A stretch of DNA of 64,000 nucleotides from Hyaloperonospora brassicae (taxonomy: Eukaryota; Oomycota; Peronosporomycetes; Peronosporales; Peronosporaceae). Positions 12,001-23,354 of this stretch are shown here, one piece after another. The translations under genes and the position numbers were made by a program. The notes under the pieces were generated by a model. That model saw nothing but the letters and a program-made list of their open reading frames with translations, was not told the DNA's origin and searched no databases. The stretch is taken from NCBI GenBank assembly GCA_947650285.1, contig CANTFL010000223.1, forward strand, positions 124,001 through 188,000, read 5' to 3'. Position 1 is the first letter of the stretch. The number at the start of each line of letters is the position of its first letter.

Positions 12001-12979
12001 TTTCACCCTGCGAACCATGCGTTGTAGCACGATCCGCGGTGGTCCCCGAATGGACCTCGGGAGGGGGTCGAGGTTTTTCTTCCAGATCATGTGATCGATT
12101 TTTCTCTTTTATTTTCTTGTCACCAGACCCCTGTTTAAACTCTGATGAACTAGGAATCTTTCAGACTCACGGGTCTAAGGAGGTTCCTTGGCTTTTGACG
12201 CTTCCATCCCGTATTTATGAAAAACCTTCACATTTTTACTCAAGTACTCACGGTGAAATCGCGAGTCACCAGAAGATCCGGGCACGCGCACCATTGTAAT
12301 GGAGTGGTGATCGATCTTTTGAGGGGTCGATCCCAACTCTCCACTAACTCCCGGACGACCGACTAACGGAGGGGGTACTCCGATTCCTTGTTCTTGATAG
12401 ACTCCCTCACCTTGTGTGCCCGTCTGTGGGGCGGATTCCACTCTTCCAGGTGGACTCGTCTCAATGGAAAACTTGACCGTGTATGCGATGGGGTCTCAGT
12501 TCTATCTCGGTGTGGACATCTTCACACCGCGATCGGGGTTGACGTGAGCTCGTGGAATTTGTCAAGGATTCAGTTGTATACTTGTAGGGTGCTCGATATG
12601 AGTCACCTTGATCTGTAACAGATCGCCTTGTCCAAATATAGACCTTAATTCGCGATCCTTACGACCACTTGAGCCGTCTCGCGATCTTGAGTCATCAACC
12701 ACAAAGGTTTTCCTGCGTCTAGTCGCAGTTGGGGGGTATTGTATGAGAGTCTTCGATCCATGGTCAAACAATACAAAGATATCACTTATTAAAGTACGAA
12801 ACTTTTCTTGACGTCGGGTGGCCAATAATCCAACCCGGAATAAAAAAGCAACACGTGTACTTCAAAGCAATTTCAACTCTGTTTGGTGTTAACCAATCGA
12901 ACCCAATAGCCCTATCCCTATCCCCATACCGCAGGCATCGCAGGTCACGTGTTGCTATCTCCCGAAGGTATAAATCATG

Positions 12980-13290
12980 CACTTGCGTGGCACACACTTG
13001 ATATGCTTGTCCGATCGCATTCGCCTTTCCAGTTGCATATCATGTCTTGTCGTACACACTTGCTTAATTGCGATCACTTACCTAATCGTTGATCCTCACC
13101 GCGATCGCATCCTTGATCGCGATCGCCTTGCTGATCGCGGATCACCTGGTGTGATACACACCTCTCTGGTTCCGATCGCTTGTCGTGGTCCACACCAAAT
13201 TGATCGCGATCACCAACCTGGTCACCGATCACGATATCGATCGCCCCCTTGATCGCGGTTTCGTTCTTGATCGACCAATTCCACCGTAAT
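12980..13290. repeat. GATC-dense tract
   Basis: Fifteen GATC sites fall between 12961 and 13320, many as GATCGC or CGATCG in runs such as TTGATCGCGATCGCC. About 1.4 would be expected by chance in 360 bp of balanced sequence. No reading frame here looks coding. GATC is also common through 3-14 kb, but this is the densest part. It may be a degenerate satellite built on GATCGC, or the product of a biased mutation process. Confidence 0.6.
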
Positions 13291-13329
13291 CGTCTCCATC
13301 CCAAACCCTCCGTCCCCATGACTCGTACC

Positions 13330-16030
13330 AATTTGCTTGTCGTGCTTCAACCGATATCGCAGGTCCAATCTTGTATGCTTCGATATCCGGTTCTTTCTAA
13401 CCGTCCAGTGGACGCGATCCGACCAGTTGTGAGACCGGTGTTTCCAAACGTCTGTCAACTTGGATGTAACAGGAGTGTGAACCGTTCTCGTATAGTGAAT
13501 TTCACTGATCGCTTCACCACAAATCCATCAATCAAATCCATGGACGAAAAGCTGGTACTCTTTGACATACCATCTGTGATTACTTCCTTACTTGGTGTCG
13601 GCTCTTGAGCCGGCACCGTTGCAGCATTCAACTTGTCAAATTCATGCACAATCTTCCAACTTTCTATGGACTTTCGCACACAAAAGGTCAGAGATCTATT
13701 AGGGAAAGGTGATTCCTTCACATGACCTGCCGCTGAGCGATCGTCAAAGAACTTATCGACCGCTTGCACCTGTTCACGAGGCAGTGTTTACTGCTTCATA
13801 ACACAGCACTTCGAGCCTAGTTTGATCTCGATATCGTGTCAATTGTCTTTGTTCTGAGGCAACTCGCAAGGCACGGATTCGAAGAATACATCCTATAACT
13901 CGATCAAATCTTGATACCAAGGGTTTGCCTACAGCGACTCCAATGATTGAGACATATATCGCTCGATCCGGGTCTTCTCATCGAGAACACTTTCGTCCAT
14001 CGATGAGCTGCTGAGGACCCGATCGTTCTCAGCAAATATCATTGCCGACCCAATGTCGGTGATAACTCGTCATCTGGGACAAGTATATCGATATGGTTGA
14101 GTTTGCCACTACGTATATCACGTAAGAACCATCTTGGTTCTTACGTTAGCAATGAATAAATATTCGAAGTCGGCTTCGGAGGTGCAATTAGATCAAGCGT
14201 ATAAGCGCCTACATTTGATCAGTCATTGATCAAGACGTTCAATGTCTCAGTCACTTCCTGGAAAGTCATATCCATAGTATGCTAAGGACTCTCTCCGTCA
14301 GCATATACCGCTTGAGGAACATCTTCCTCAAGCACGTGGGGTCTCTTTCGTCCCGTATTCGGACATTGAATAAGCAACCGCTGTCAGGAACCCATCTTCA
14401 ACGGTCGACTGTCTAGTCGACATAGGATCATTGTGCTGCCGTATCTCGGCAATTGGTCTCTATTCTGATGGATGCTGTCTTCCTGGCATGCATCCATGTA
14501 CCGGTCCACTCGACTTATTCGAGTGGTGAACCTTCGGCGCCATCTGATTCGTACCACAAGTGAGGTCATTGCGCTCACTTGCAGTATATCCACGCGCGTG
14601 TGGACGCTCCATGACGTTCATCAGATGGTCATTTGATGAACAAGCGGCAGTCATTTTGACGTATCGATGTTACCAGCTCACCCTTGGCCAGAATCTTCTG
14701 AGCCAAGACAATTTAAACTGACATCAAACTTATCATCCAGATCCAGTACGATGAAATTATCATCGTACTGTTTGTCTTATAATGTTTAGTCAAGATATTT
14801 GCAAAATACCTTGATGTTGCTAAATCAGAAGGGCTCTCCGCCCCTACTGACCTCGTCCATTCTTTGGTGGTCCGCCTCGATGTCGTGGCTTTGCGACAGT
14901 GCCGTAACATTGTCCTCCTCTTCTCCAAGCTGTTGGACAGTCACTTCGCTCAGTACCGCGAGGTTCTCAACGGGGGACACTGCATTCATATGAGTAGTGG
15001 TCTAACTTGTGGCAAAGATGCATCTCATCAATTGCTTGTCGTTCGAAGGGCTAGGTCTCTTGCCCTCAACAAAACGGAGGCTTATAGGATCTGAACTTCC
15101 GACTGCTAATTATCTCTGTGGACGATATGTGGTTAGTGTGGTGTAATCCTGTCTCACACTAGAGAATTGATTCTGTATCACACTAGAGACTCCTGATCCG
15201 CAGCTGAGATCGCTTATGCAAGCGTCTTCAGCTCTCCGCTTGATAGGTGGCCTCGGACGCGACCATCTGCGAGACCTGAATGAATGTTGTGATCAAGATG
15301 AATTCGCGCTCAGTGATTGCTACCATGCAAATTTCAAGGTAACGCGCATGTTAGTCGTAATCGTAAACCTTTTGCTTACCTTGTTTGAGTTTCAGGAGCT
15401 CTGATAGAGTCCTAGACTCTGCCCTGGGAGGCTCAAACGTTTCGCTGAGAAATGACTTGAAGATCCTTAACGACCCAAACACATCTGAATCGTGCAACAT
15501 GATAAATAGTGTCTACCTTTTGGCACGACATGCCAATGATTGAGCAAATGCAAGTCGCATTTTCTTACCGTCGATGCGACGAGCCTCAATGGCGTCGTAT
15601 GAATCGACAAACCATCTCAACAGGGCTTCTTCCTCGACTCCCCGGTACTTGGAGATCTATAACGTCAACGTCTCCCGTCGACGCGAGTGTGTCGACCTAG
15701 TGGACCGGGACTGTTGCTGTCTCAGCATTTCAGTCTGCTGGTGATCTTTTTGTCGGAACAAGATCACTTCCGCTCGAGACTCATCAAGTTCTCTTTGCAA
15801 GAACTTGCTAATGACGGAATGCTGCTGGTCCTATCCCCTGAGGGTAGCATGGCCCAGTCAGTTTCTTTGCCAACGGTCGAACTCATTCTTCTGACCGCAC
15901 TCCATTCGACATCATTCATATAGAAGTTTTTCTCACGCGTTCCGTGAAAGCTGTCGCTTTCTTCATCGTCCAATATGTTCATATTAGGCGATGCGCTTGT
16001 GGTCCTTGGACGGACTACAAAGTGCTACAA
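13330..16030. other. Degraded repeat DNA without an intact gene
   Basis: Only short frames are present. Protein-like patches occur, for example around 14864-15094 on the plus strand, but none matches a family I recognise. The sequence character matches the transposon remnants on either side. Confidence 0.4.
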
Positions 16031-16032
16031 GG

Positions 16033-16469
16033 TGTAACGGGGCACCGGCAGCTACGTACTGGAATAATGATACGGAGCCAACTCTCACTGAAAACAGTGA
16101 AGGTCAGTGCCCTGTTACCTCTGCACCTTGCAAAGAGGAAGGGTAAACGACTAAGACAAAGACTTTGGTCGTAGAAAAAGTAAAACTGTCATCGAATATA
16201 ATTAGTCCAATCCCTGTTGTGTCTATCTTTGTCCTTACTTAATTATATATATACCCCAAACTATGAGGACGTTTAATCACTACCCATTGCGCGCGTCTAG
16301 CAGCGATTAGTGGGTTGATATAAACATAATATCAGCTAATGAGCAGAACTTTGGGTCATCTCAACAATTTCGCTGAATGGAATGATATTGTTCAAAGAAT
16401 ATTCAACATAGTATTCTCTATCAAGATTTCTCATGATGATAATATCAGGTAACAGGCTACCCCGTTACA
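16033..16469 (+). mobile_element. Second, diverged LTR of the solo-LTR family
   Basis: It starts TGTAACGGGGCACC and ends CCCCGTTACA, matching the ends of the LTR at 9094-9485. Internal landmarks are shared: a CACTGCGCGCGTCT-like block, GATTGGTGGGTTGATAT against GATTAGTGGGTTGATAT, and AAAGAATATTCAA. It is about 45 bp longer and clearly older. The flanks (CAAGG on the left, AGTCT on the right) show no target duplication. No polypurine tract lies before it and no obvious primer site after it, so it is probably an aged solo LTR or a truncated end. Confidence 0.75.
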
Positions 16470-18920
16470 AGTCTAGCCAGGTCTGTGTAGCATGCAGAAA
16501 CGATGCATGTTATACGCACGTCACGCGGTACGAACCACGCATACGAATGTAGCCATCCAAACAACAGATGTAGGCTTACGCTATAGAGAACGGTGGCTGG
16601 TCGTCGCAACGTACTCCGAATGACCATACCGGGTCTACAAAAAAGACGCATTCATCACTGCACCTATCCTAGCGGGATCTGCTCATAGACGGCATTACAG
16701 CTTTTGTGATCTTTCCACCCATATTATGTATGCATTTTGCGGCGCTCATTGTTGAAAAGAAGCAATTCATTGTACGCACATCAACTTGTCCATGTCAGCC
16801 GATCTCACGCTCAGTTACTACATACGTCCTTCGTACACAACTTCGTTGCTTGACACTGAGGTCACGCAGTCGCACTATTACGACCCAATGGTATACGAAC
16901 AAGATGCTCCATGGGCGTCCACACCTCGAGTATCATCATTCAGATTCGCGGCCGCCTGTTTCTGAGGTAGAGGCTGACCAAAACATATACTTCAACTATA
17001 TCTTGGTCGGCGTTTACATGACTTCGATGAAAGCTCTAAATGATCGACGTAGCAGCTCCACACTGCCTTGTTAAATGCCACAGCGTCGTGAGGACTAGAT
17101 GGTAGGGACATCTGAGTGAGCTTGAGCGCAGCGTCGAAGAATCTACTTAACAAATTACATTACTTAGGTGAAATGAGCTAAGTCATCTTGATCGCATTCG
17201 TGTGCCAACATTGTACACTACAGCAGAGCCTGCGGAAAGGTTGGTGCGTTTTTGATAGTGTTATCCGAGTGGCAATGGTCACCAAGTTAAACGTGGTGTA
17301 CGATGCTGATCTCGGGCTTGACAGCGTGGGGTTTCCGTCAAAGTGTTTGTGACTGGTGTCATGGTGCGCCGATCATTACGCCGGCACATCTGCATACGAG
17401 CTTTCTGCCCGAGTCTCGCTGTCGACGGTTGCTGCCATCTACGTGGAGCTCTAGTTTACACGGTACTTGGCTAAGATTGGCGTAGGCATTTCCGTGCCAT
17501 TGACGATAATTGTTATCGCTTCACCCGAGAGTTCCGGAGCTGATTTGGAAGCTGCAATAGCATGCACGGTGACGTCAATTCCTTCTTCATCGGACCAGTT
17601 CTTGTTGCTGCTGAGAACGTAGGCGAATGAAGAAGGTGATGTTGAGGACATAGGCGAACGAGATACTTGGGATGACTGTTCCGACCATCAAAGTTCTTTG
17701 TGCAGTCAGCCCCTACATAATATCCAGTTTTCAGTCAGTTTTCGAATGCGCGTTGCACACATGACGGAAGCATGTTCGATCGCGACTTCAAAAGCTGTTA
17801 AATCACCCTTACCACACCTTGCCAGTTTCACGTTTACGTGCGTGTTTGCAATGTATTCGCCACATATGCGACTGCAATGACCAAAGACAGATTCGTGCAA
17901 GTTTGTTGGTACTGAGGTGACTATCACCGATATGAATTTGATATACCCAAAAATGACGCGGAGGTGGGTGAAGACGTTGATGCTGACAAGTCGGTTTCTT
18001 TGGCCACCGTTGCAGCGGATGGAGAGCAAACAGTCCAGCATAGTGGCTGGTACCAAGACGATAAGCTGGAAAGAGGTGTTGGCTTTGTGTTGGACCACGA
18101 CGAAGCAACGCGGATACATGGAACGTGTAAAGGATACGGACAGTTTTGGAAAGACAGGCTATTTCTCCAATGATTGCCTAGAATTGTTGGAAGAAGCTTG
18201 ACCGATGCTCGCAATCTTTCATCGCAGAGAATGTGTTTTGTTGATGTGCGTGCATTTGCCGTGCTGCCCTTTAGTGAGCCGTAGCTACCGAGATGGTGGG
18301 TCTAGGTTGGCGCCATGATGCGAACGACATGGCAGTACTTAGTAAGATAAGTCATAACGATACCAAGTAAGCACATGCTTCAGGGTTCGGGATCGTCATG
18401 TCAAGTCAGAATGAGCGATTGATCTGACTAAACAACTGAAGCCGTCGAATGGAAGGAAGCTCGAGTTCGCTGCCGTTCGTATTTAGTGAAGTACGACCCG
18501 ACCAGAAGGATCTCTATTGAACGTTCCTCCTCGTGTTCAAATCATAAAACAGTAGAGCTCTTTTTTTTGCAGCGCTGTCTGTTGCGAAATCTAAATTTTG
18601 AGGTCGTCGTCGTCGTCGTCAAAAAGTCCGATGCCGCCACGGCGGTCGCCCAAGTAAGTATCCAGCTCTTGAAGTACACACATCTTCCCTCCACGTGTTA
18701 CGCTGGCAATGCAAGTCCGAGTCAGATTCAACTTGAGCCAGGTCGATCTCCTTGAAAACTTTCAAGCTCGAGCTCTTCGACCAGGTTTAATCTAGAAATG
18801 AGCAATGGACACGAATAGCGGTATCAGGTGTACAGCCGACGGGAAGTAGTGCCCTGAAGATAAAAAAAATGGCACGAGCTCTTCTATCGTTGTCCATGCG
18901 GCTGCTCCGCGTCTCCCCAC
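16470..18920. other. Gene-poor region with transposon-like patches
   Basis: There is no intact gene. Around 16790-16960 on the plus strand a stop-free protein-like stretch occurs (including DTEVTQSHYYDPMVYEQDAP), broken soon after by stops. Opposing frames at 17706-18214 overlap on both strands, so neither is convincing. I assign no family. Confidence 0.35.
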
Positions 18921-18927
18921 GCGGACG

Positions 18928-18945
18928 GCATTAGTCATTTTTTAC
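18928..18945 (+). promoter_or_regulatory. Initiator-like element before the first invertase
   Basis: The text GCATTAGTCATTTTTTAC lies about 80 bp before the invertase start at 19016. It resembles the oomycete core-promoter initiator (GCTCATT, pyrimidines, CATTTT). Its distance from the start suits a transcription start. The match is by eye only. Confidence 0.35.
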
Positions 18946-19015
18946 TCCGCTCACAGACTCTTTTGCCAACCACTTTGTGGCTCTCCGTCTGTACAATACT
19001 TCTGTGTGAGCGACT

Positions 19016-20950
19016 ATGAAACCGACCTCGAGCGCTCTGGTCCTCAGTGTGGCCACTATAACAACCCTCTTCTTCCATTCCCAGGTCGTCCATGTACAAG
19101 CGGCTGTTCCCGAGGCCGAGCCTGGCACGGACCTGTTCAACCAGTTCCGACCAGTGTACCACTTCCAGGCGCGTGAAAAGTGGATGAACGACCCCTGTGC
19201 TCCGTACTACGATGAGGCCACTGGTTTGTATCACCTGTTCTACCAGTTCAATCCAAACTCGACGACTGCAGACACTATCGCATGGGGTCACGCCGTGTCG
19301 ACGGACCAAGTGACGTGGACGGACTACCCCGACGCCCTCCGTCCGTTCGAAGACAAGTGGGATCACCTCAGTGTGTACTCGGGCTTTGCCATGGGCAATG
19401 CCATTGACGGCAAGCAGACGGTGTTCTACACGGGTGTCACTGCGCTGCCCATTGCGTGGCGGAAGGAGTACCTCTTCGGAGAGCACGTGGTGTACGCCAC
19501 GACGGACGACGGCGGCAAGACGTGGCAAAAGGGCCGTGAACCTCTGATCGAGCGTCCGCCACAGGGCCTCGACGTGACTGGCTGGCGGGACCCGATGCCG
19601 TTCCATTCCAAGTCACTGGATGCTCACTTTGGCTACACCGCTGGCAAGGGCAGCAGCAGCAGCAATCGCAGCAGTAATCGCAGCAGCAGTGGCAGCAGCA
19701 GTGGCAGCAACTACCTCATTGTGGCCGGTGGTGTCCGTGACGTCGGTCCGCGCGTTTTCCTGTACCATGCCGAGGACTATGTGAACTGGGAGTACAAGGG
19801 CTACCTCCTTGCGCAGGAGAAGAACACGACCTTCTCGCCGTACAGTGCCGGCTGGGGCTACAACTTTGAGACCACCATCTACCGGGAGATGACGGACGAA
19901 GACGGCGAGCTCCACAATGTGATGCTGTTTGCGGCAGAAGGAGAAACGAACCGGTACGCCATGTGGGCCACGGGATCGTTCGGCTCGAGCGACGGCTATG
20001 GGTTTGACTTCGAGCAGACGGCTTCTGAAGTCGGTCAGTTTACGCCTTTGATGGTGGGGGTGTCCGACAACAGCGACTGGTATGCCAACAGCATCTACAC
20101 GGACAAGGATGGCAAAGACGTCCTGATCGGTTGGATCACCGAGGACAACAACTTTGTCACGGGACAGCCTCAAGGCTGGGACGGTATCTTGTCACTGCCG
20201 CGAGAAGTGGGGATCACGATTGTGCGAGACATCTACGACAGGGACAGCCACCTCGTGGGCAAGGGCGACTGGATCGTATCCGAGTCGAAAGACGTGCCAT
20301 GTGCGAGTGGCTCACCAAAGCAGCGCAAGACCATCAAGACGCTTGGCGTGAAGCCCCTGCGGGACCTGAAGCTGCTGCGTAATGTGAAGTCGGTGGAGCG
20401 CGTTGCGAGTGTATCACTGAAGGGGTCGACGCAAGTGCTGGGGTCGACCGGTGCGTCGTTTGAGCTCGTGGCTGAAGTATCAGAGTTTGCACGTGGCAGC
20501 AAAGTTGGCGTGGAGGTCCGTCGCAGCTCAAGTGGGGACGAGGTGACGACGATCGTGTACGACGACGCGGAGAAGAAGGTGATCATCGACCGTTCCAAGA
20601 GTTCGAGTGCCGACTGTGCTGTGTTTGCGGATGCCCACGTGAAGCCCGTCTCGGAATCGATTTGGGGACACTTTTACCTCTACGACCTCTTCACGGGTAC
20701 TACGAAGAACGACGTGTGTGAGATCGCCCGCGAGAGACTGAGTTTCCACGTCTTTGTGGATGTGTCTAGTGTCGAAGTGTTTCTCAACGGTCGCTTCGCA
20801 CTATCTGCCCGAGTTTACTCGTGTGCCAGTGAGACAAAGTCCGACGGTATTGCTCTGGTGGCCTCGAGAGGTGCTACCTTTGAGAACGTGCAGGTGTGGA
20901 CGGATCCGAAACATGCTTGGGCTGACACGCGCGTGGTGCCGGCGGTTTAG
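19016..20950 (+). CDS. Secreted GH32 invertase (beta-fructofuranosidase), copy 1
   Basis: A 644-residue GH32 glycoside hydrolase that would split sucrose or related fructosides outside the cell. The N-terminus (to about residue 29) is a signal peptide with a hydrophobic core ending near VQA. The catalytic nucleophile lies in WMNDP (Asp59), the transition-state Asp in WRDP (190-193), and the likely acid/base Glu in YNFE (Glu285). The C-terminal half is the beta-sandwich module typical of the family. A Ser/Asn/Arg/Gly linker coded by AGC repeats (residues 213-231) interrupts the propeller between the RDP and Glu motifs. There is no intron. Its partner at 21500-23425 is a tail-to-tail copy, almost identical from about residue 122 onward. 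The function assignment is firm; substrate preference is inferred. Confidence 0.93.
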   Translation: MKPTSSALVLSVATITTLFFHSQVVHVQAAVPEAEPGTDLFNQFRPVYHFQAREKWMNDPCAPYYDEATGLYHLFYQFNPNSTTADTIAWGHAVSTDQVTWTDYPDALRPFEDKWDHLSVYSGFAMGNAIDGKQTVFYTGVTALPIAWRKEYLFGEHVVYATTDDGGKTWQKGREPLIERPPQGLDVTGWRDPMPFHSKSLDAHFGYTAGKGSSSSNRSSNRSSSGSSSGSNYLIVAGGVRDVGPRVFLYHAEDYVNWEYKGYLLAQEKNTTFSPYSAGWGYNFETTIYREMTDEDGELHNVMLFAAEGETNRYAMWATGSFGSSDGYGFDFEQTASEVGQFTPLMVGVSDNSDWYANSIYTDKDGKDVLIGWITEDNNFVTGQPQGWDGILSLPREVGITIVRDIYDRDSHLVGKGDWIVSESKDVPCASGSPKQRKTIKTLGVKPLRDLKLLRNVKSVERVASVSLKGSTQVLGSTGASFELVAEVSEFARGSKVGVEVRRSSSGDEVTTIVYDDAEKKVIIDRSKSSSADCAVFADAHVKPVSESIWGHFYLYDLFTGTTKNDVCEIARERLSFHVFVDVSSVEVFLNGRFALSARVYSCASETKSDGIALVASRGATFENVQVWTDPKHAWADTRVVPAV

Positions 20951-21110
20951 GTTGGTGAGAAGAAAGTCTCGTGTTGCAGCATGTTAAGCCAAGTAGTAGT
21001 AATCAAATGGCTAGTTCGTTGAAGTCATGTCGAGTGTGTGGTCTTGTCGAAGGTGGTGTAAGATAGCTGGTCGTTCCGGTGGACGTGTATTGACTTGGCA
21101 ATGAGTAACA
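19096..21110 (+). repeat. Left arm of the invertase inverted repeat
   Basis: Positions in this arm pair with the right arm by the rule left + right = 42450. The match starts within the signal-peptide end of the gene and runs about 160 bp past the stop codon to GAGTAACA at 21110. Only scattered substitutions are visible, plus one replaced block around 19260-19290. The outer flank, including the signal peptide and promoter, is unrelated. Confidence 0.92.
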
Positions 21111-21339
21111 TAATGAGCCTTCGTTACTGTGCGCTGAGCTAAGCTTGACGTTGGCTAGGCACTGGTACTACGTGTGCAAACGAATTGTCGAAGTATTGTA
21201 TTCGACAGCATTTTACAAGTAAGGTCCTCAATACATCTCTGTTACCACGCACATTATCTACACCTATGCGGAAAAGCACACATTGCATGCATATCCCTTG
21301 CTCGTGCTTCTCTATGCCCAGCTAGTTCAGCCAACTCTG
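21111..21339. other. 229-bp unique spacer of the invertase inverted repeat
   Basis: This is the loop between the two arms. No gene or recognisable motif is seen. Both invertase genes end toward it, so their terminators and polyadenylation signals must lie in the arm ends or here. Confidence 0.7.
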
Positions 21340-23354
21340 TGTTACTCATTGCCAAGTCAATACACGTCCACCGGAACGACCAGCTATCTTACACCACCTT
21401 CGACAAGACCACACACTCGACATGACTTCAACGAACTAGCCATTTGATTACTACTACTTGGCTTAACATGCTGCAACACGAGACTTTCTTCTCACCAACC
21501 TAAACCGCCGGCACCACGCGCGTGTCAGCCCAAGCATGTTTCGGATCAGTCCACACCTGCACGTTCTCAAAGGTAGCACCTCTCGAGGCCACCAGAGCAA
21601 TACCGTCGGACTTTGTCTCACTGGCACACGGGTAAATTCGGGCAGATAGTGCGAAGCGACCGTTGAGAAACACTTCGACACTAGACACATCCACAAAGAC
21701 GTGGAAACTCAGTCTCTCGCGGGCGATCTCACACACGTCGTTCTTGGCAGTACCCGTGAAGAGGTCGTAGAGGTAAAAGTGTCCCCAAATCGATTCCGAG
21801 ACGGGCTTCACGTGGGCATCCGCAAACACAGCACAGTCGGCACTCGAACTCTTGGAACGGTCGATGATCACCTTCTTCTCCGCGTCGTCGTACACGATCG
21901 TCGTCACCTCGTCCCCACTTGAGCTGCGACGGACCTCCACGCCAACTTTGCTGCCACGTGCAAACTCTGATACTTCAGCCACGAGCTCAAACGACGCACC
22001 GGTCGACCCCAGCACTTGCGTCGACCCCTTCAGTGATACACTCGCAACGCGCTCCACCGACTTCACATTACGCAGCAGCTTCAGGTCCCGCAGGGGCTTC
22101 ACGCCAAGCGTCTTGATGGTCTTGCGCTGCTTTGGTGAGCCACTCGCACATGGCACGTCTTTCGACTCAGATACGATCCAGTCGCCCTTGCCCACGAGGT
22201 GGCTGTCCCTGTCGTAGATGTCTCGCACAATCGTGATCCCCACTTCTCGCGGCAGTGACAAGATACCGTCCCAGCCTTGAGGCTGTCCCGTGACAAAGTT
22301 GTTGTCCTCGGTGATCCAACCGATCAGGACGTCTTTGCCATCCTTGTCCGTGTAGATGCTGTTGGCATACCAGTCGCTGTTGTCGGACACCCCCACCATC
22401 AAAGGCGTAAACTGACCGACTTCAGAAGCCGTCTGCTCGAAGTCAAACCCATAGCCGTCGCTCGAGCCGAACGATCCCGTGGCCCACATGGCGTACCGGT
22501 TCGTTTCTCCTTCTGCCGCAAACAGCATCACATTGTGGAGCTCGCCGTCTTCGTCCGTCATCTCCCGGTAGATGGTGGTCTCAAAGTTGTAGCCCCAGCC
22601 GGCACTGTACGGCGAGAAGGTCGTGTTCTTCTCCTGCGCAAGGAGGTAGCCCTTGTACTCCCAGTTCACATAGTCCTCGGCATGGTACAGGAAAACGCGC
22701 GGACCGACGTCACGGACACCACCGGCCACAATGAGGTAGTTGCTGCCACTGCTGCTGCCACTGCTGCTGCGATTACTGCTGCGATTGCTGCTGCTGCTGC
22801 CCTTGCCAGCGGTGTAGCCAAAGTGAGCATCCAGTGACTTGGAATGGAACGGCATCGGGTCCCGCCAGCCAGTCACGTCGAGGCCCTGTGGCGGACGCTC
22901 GATCAGAGGTTCACGGCCCTTTTGCCACGTCTTGCCGCCGTCGTCCGTCGTGGCGTACACCACGTGCTCTCCGAAGAGGTACTCCTTCCGCCACGCAATG
23001 GGCAGCGCAGTGACACCCGTGTAGAACACCGTCTGCTTGCCGTCAATGGCATTGCCCATGGCAAAGCCCGAGAACACACCGAGTCGATCCCACTTGTCTT
23101 CGAACGGACGGAGGGCGTCGGGGTAGTCCGTCCACGTCACTTGGTCCGTCGACACGGCGTGACCCCATGTCATGTTACCCCAAATGGTCGAGTTCGGGTT
23201 CAACTGGTAGAACAGGTGATACAAACCAGTGGCCTCATCGTAGTACGGAGCACAGGGGTCGTTCATCCACTTTTCACGCGCCTGGAAGTGGTACACTGGT
23301 CGGAACTGGTTGAACAGGTCCGTGCCAGGCTCGGCCTCGGGAACAACCGCCTGG
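21340..23354 (-). repeat. Right arm of the invertase inverted repeat
   Basis: This is the reverse complement of 19096-21110. Frames opposite the gene are preserved letter for letter over long distances in both arms (for example 19613-20173 against 22277-22837), which shows near identity at the nucleotide level. Differences cluster toward the 5' end of the gene. Confidence 0.92.

Larger units (their letters stand above)
3647..12400 (-). mobile_element. Decayed Ty3/Gypsy LTR retrotransposon (gag-pol)
   Basis: Reading the minus strand from right to left gives gag (about 12.0-10.5 kb), gag zinc knuckles (10.18-10.06), protease (9.9-8.9), reverse transcriptase (7.8-6.4), RNase H (5.95-5.44), integrase (5.1-4.6) and a C-terminal pol tail ending near 4.06 kb. 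The order RT, RNase H, integrase is that of Ty3/Gypsy. Frameshifts and stops break every domain, so the element is inactive. A purine-rich tract at 3660-3647 is followed by TGTTATG, fitting a 3' LTR edge. No matching 5' LTR was seen on the right, so that end is approximate. A solo LTR of another family sits inside the protease. Confidence 0.8.

Noticed and set aside
18935..19606. A 223-residue frame opposite invertase copy 1, mirrored at 22844-23518 opposite copy 2
   Set aside because: It is a shadow of the GH32 gene in a GC-rich third-position context; its conservation follows from the inverted repeat, and it has no domain.
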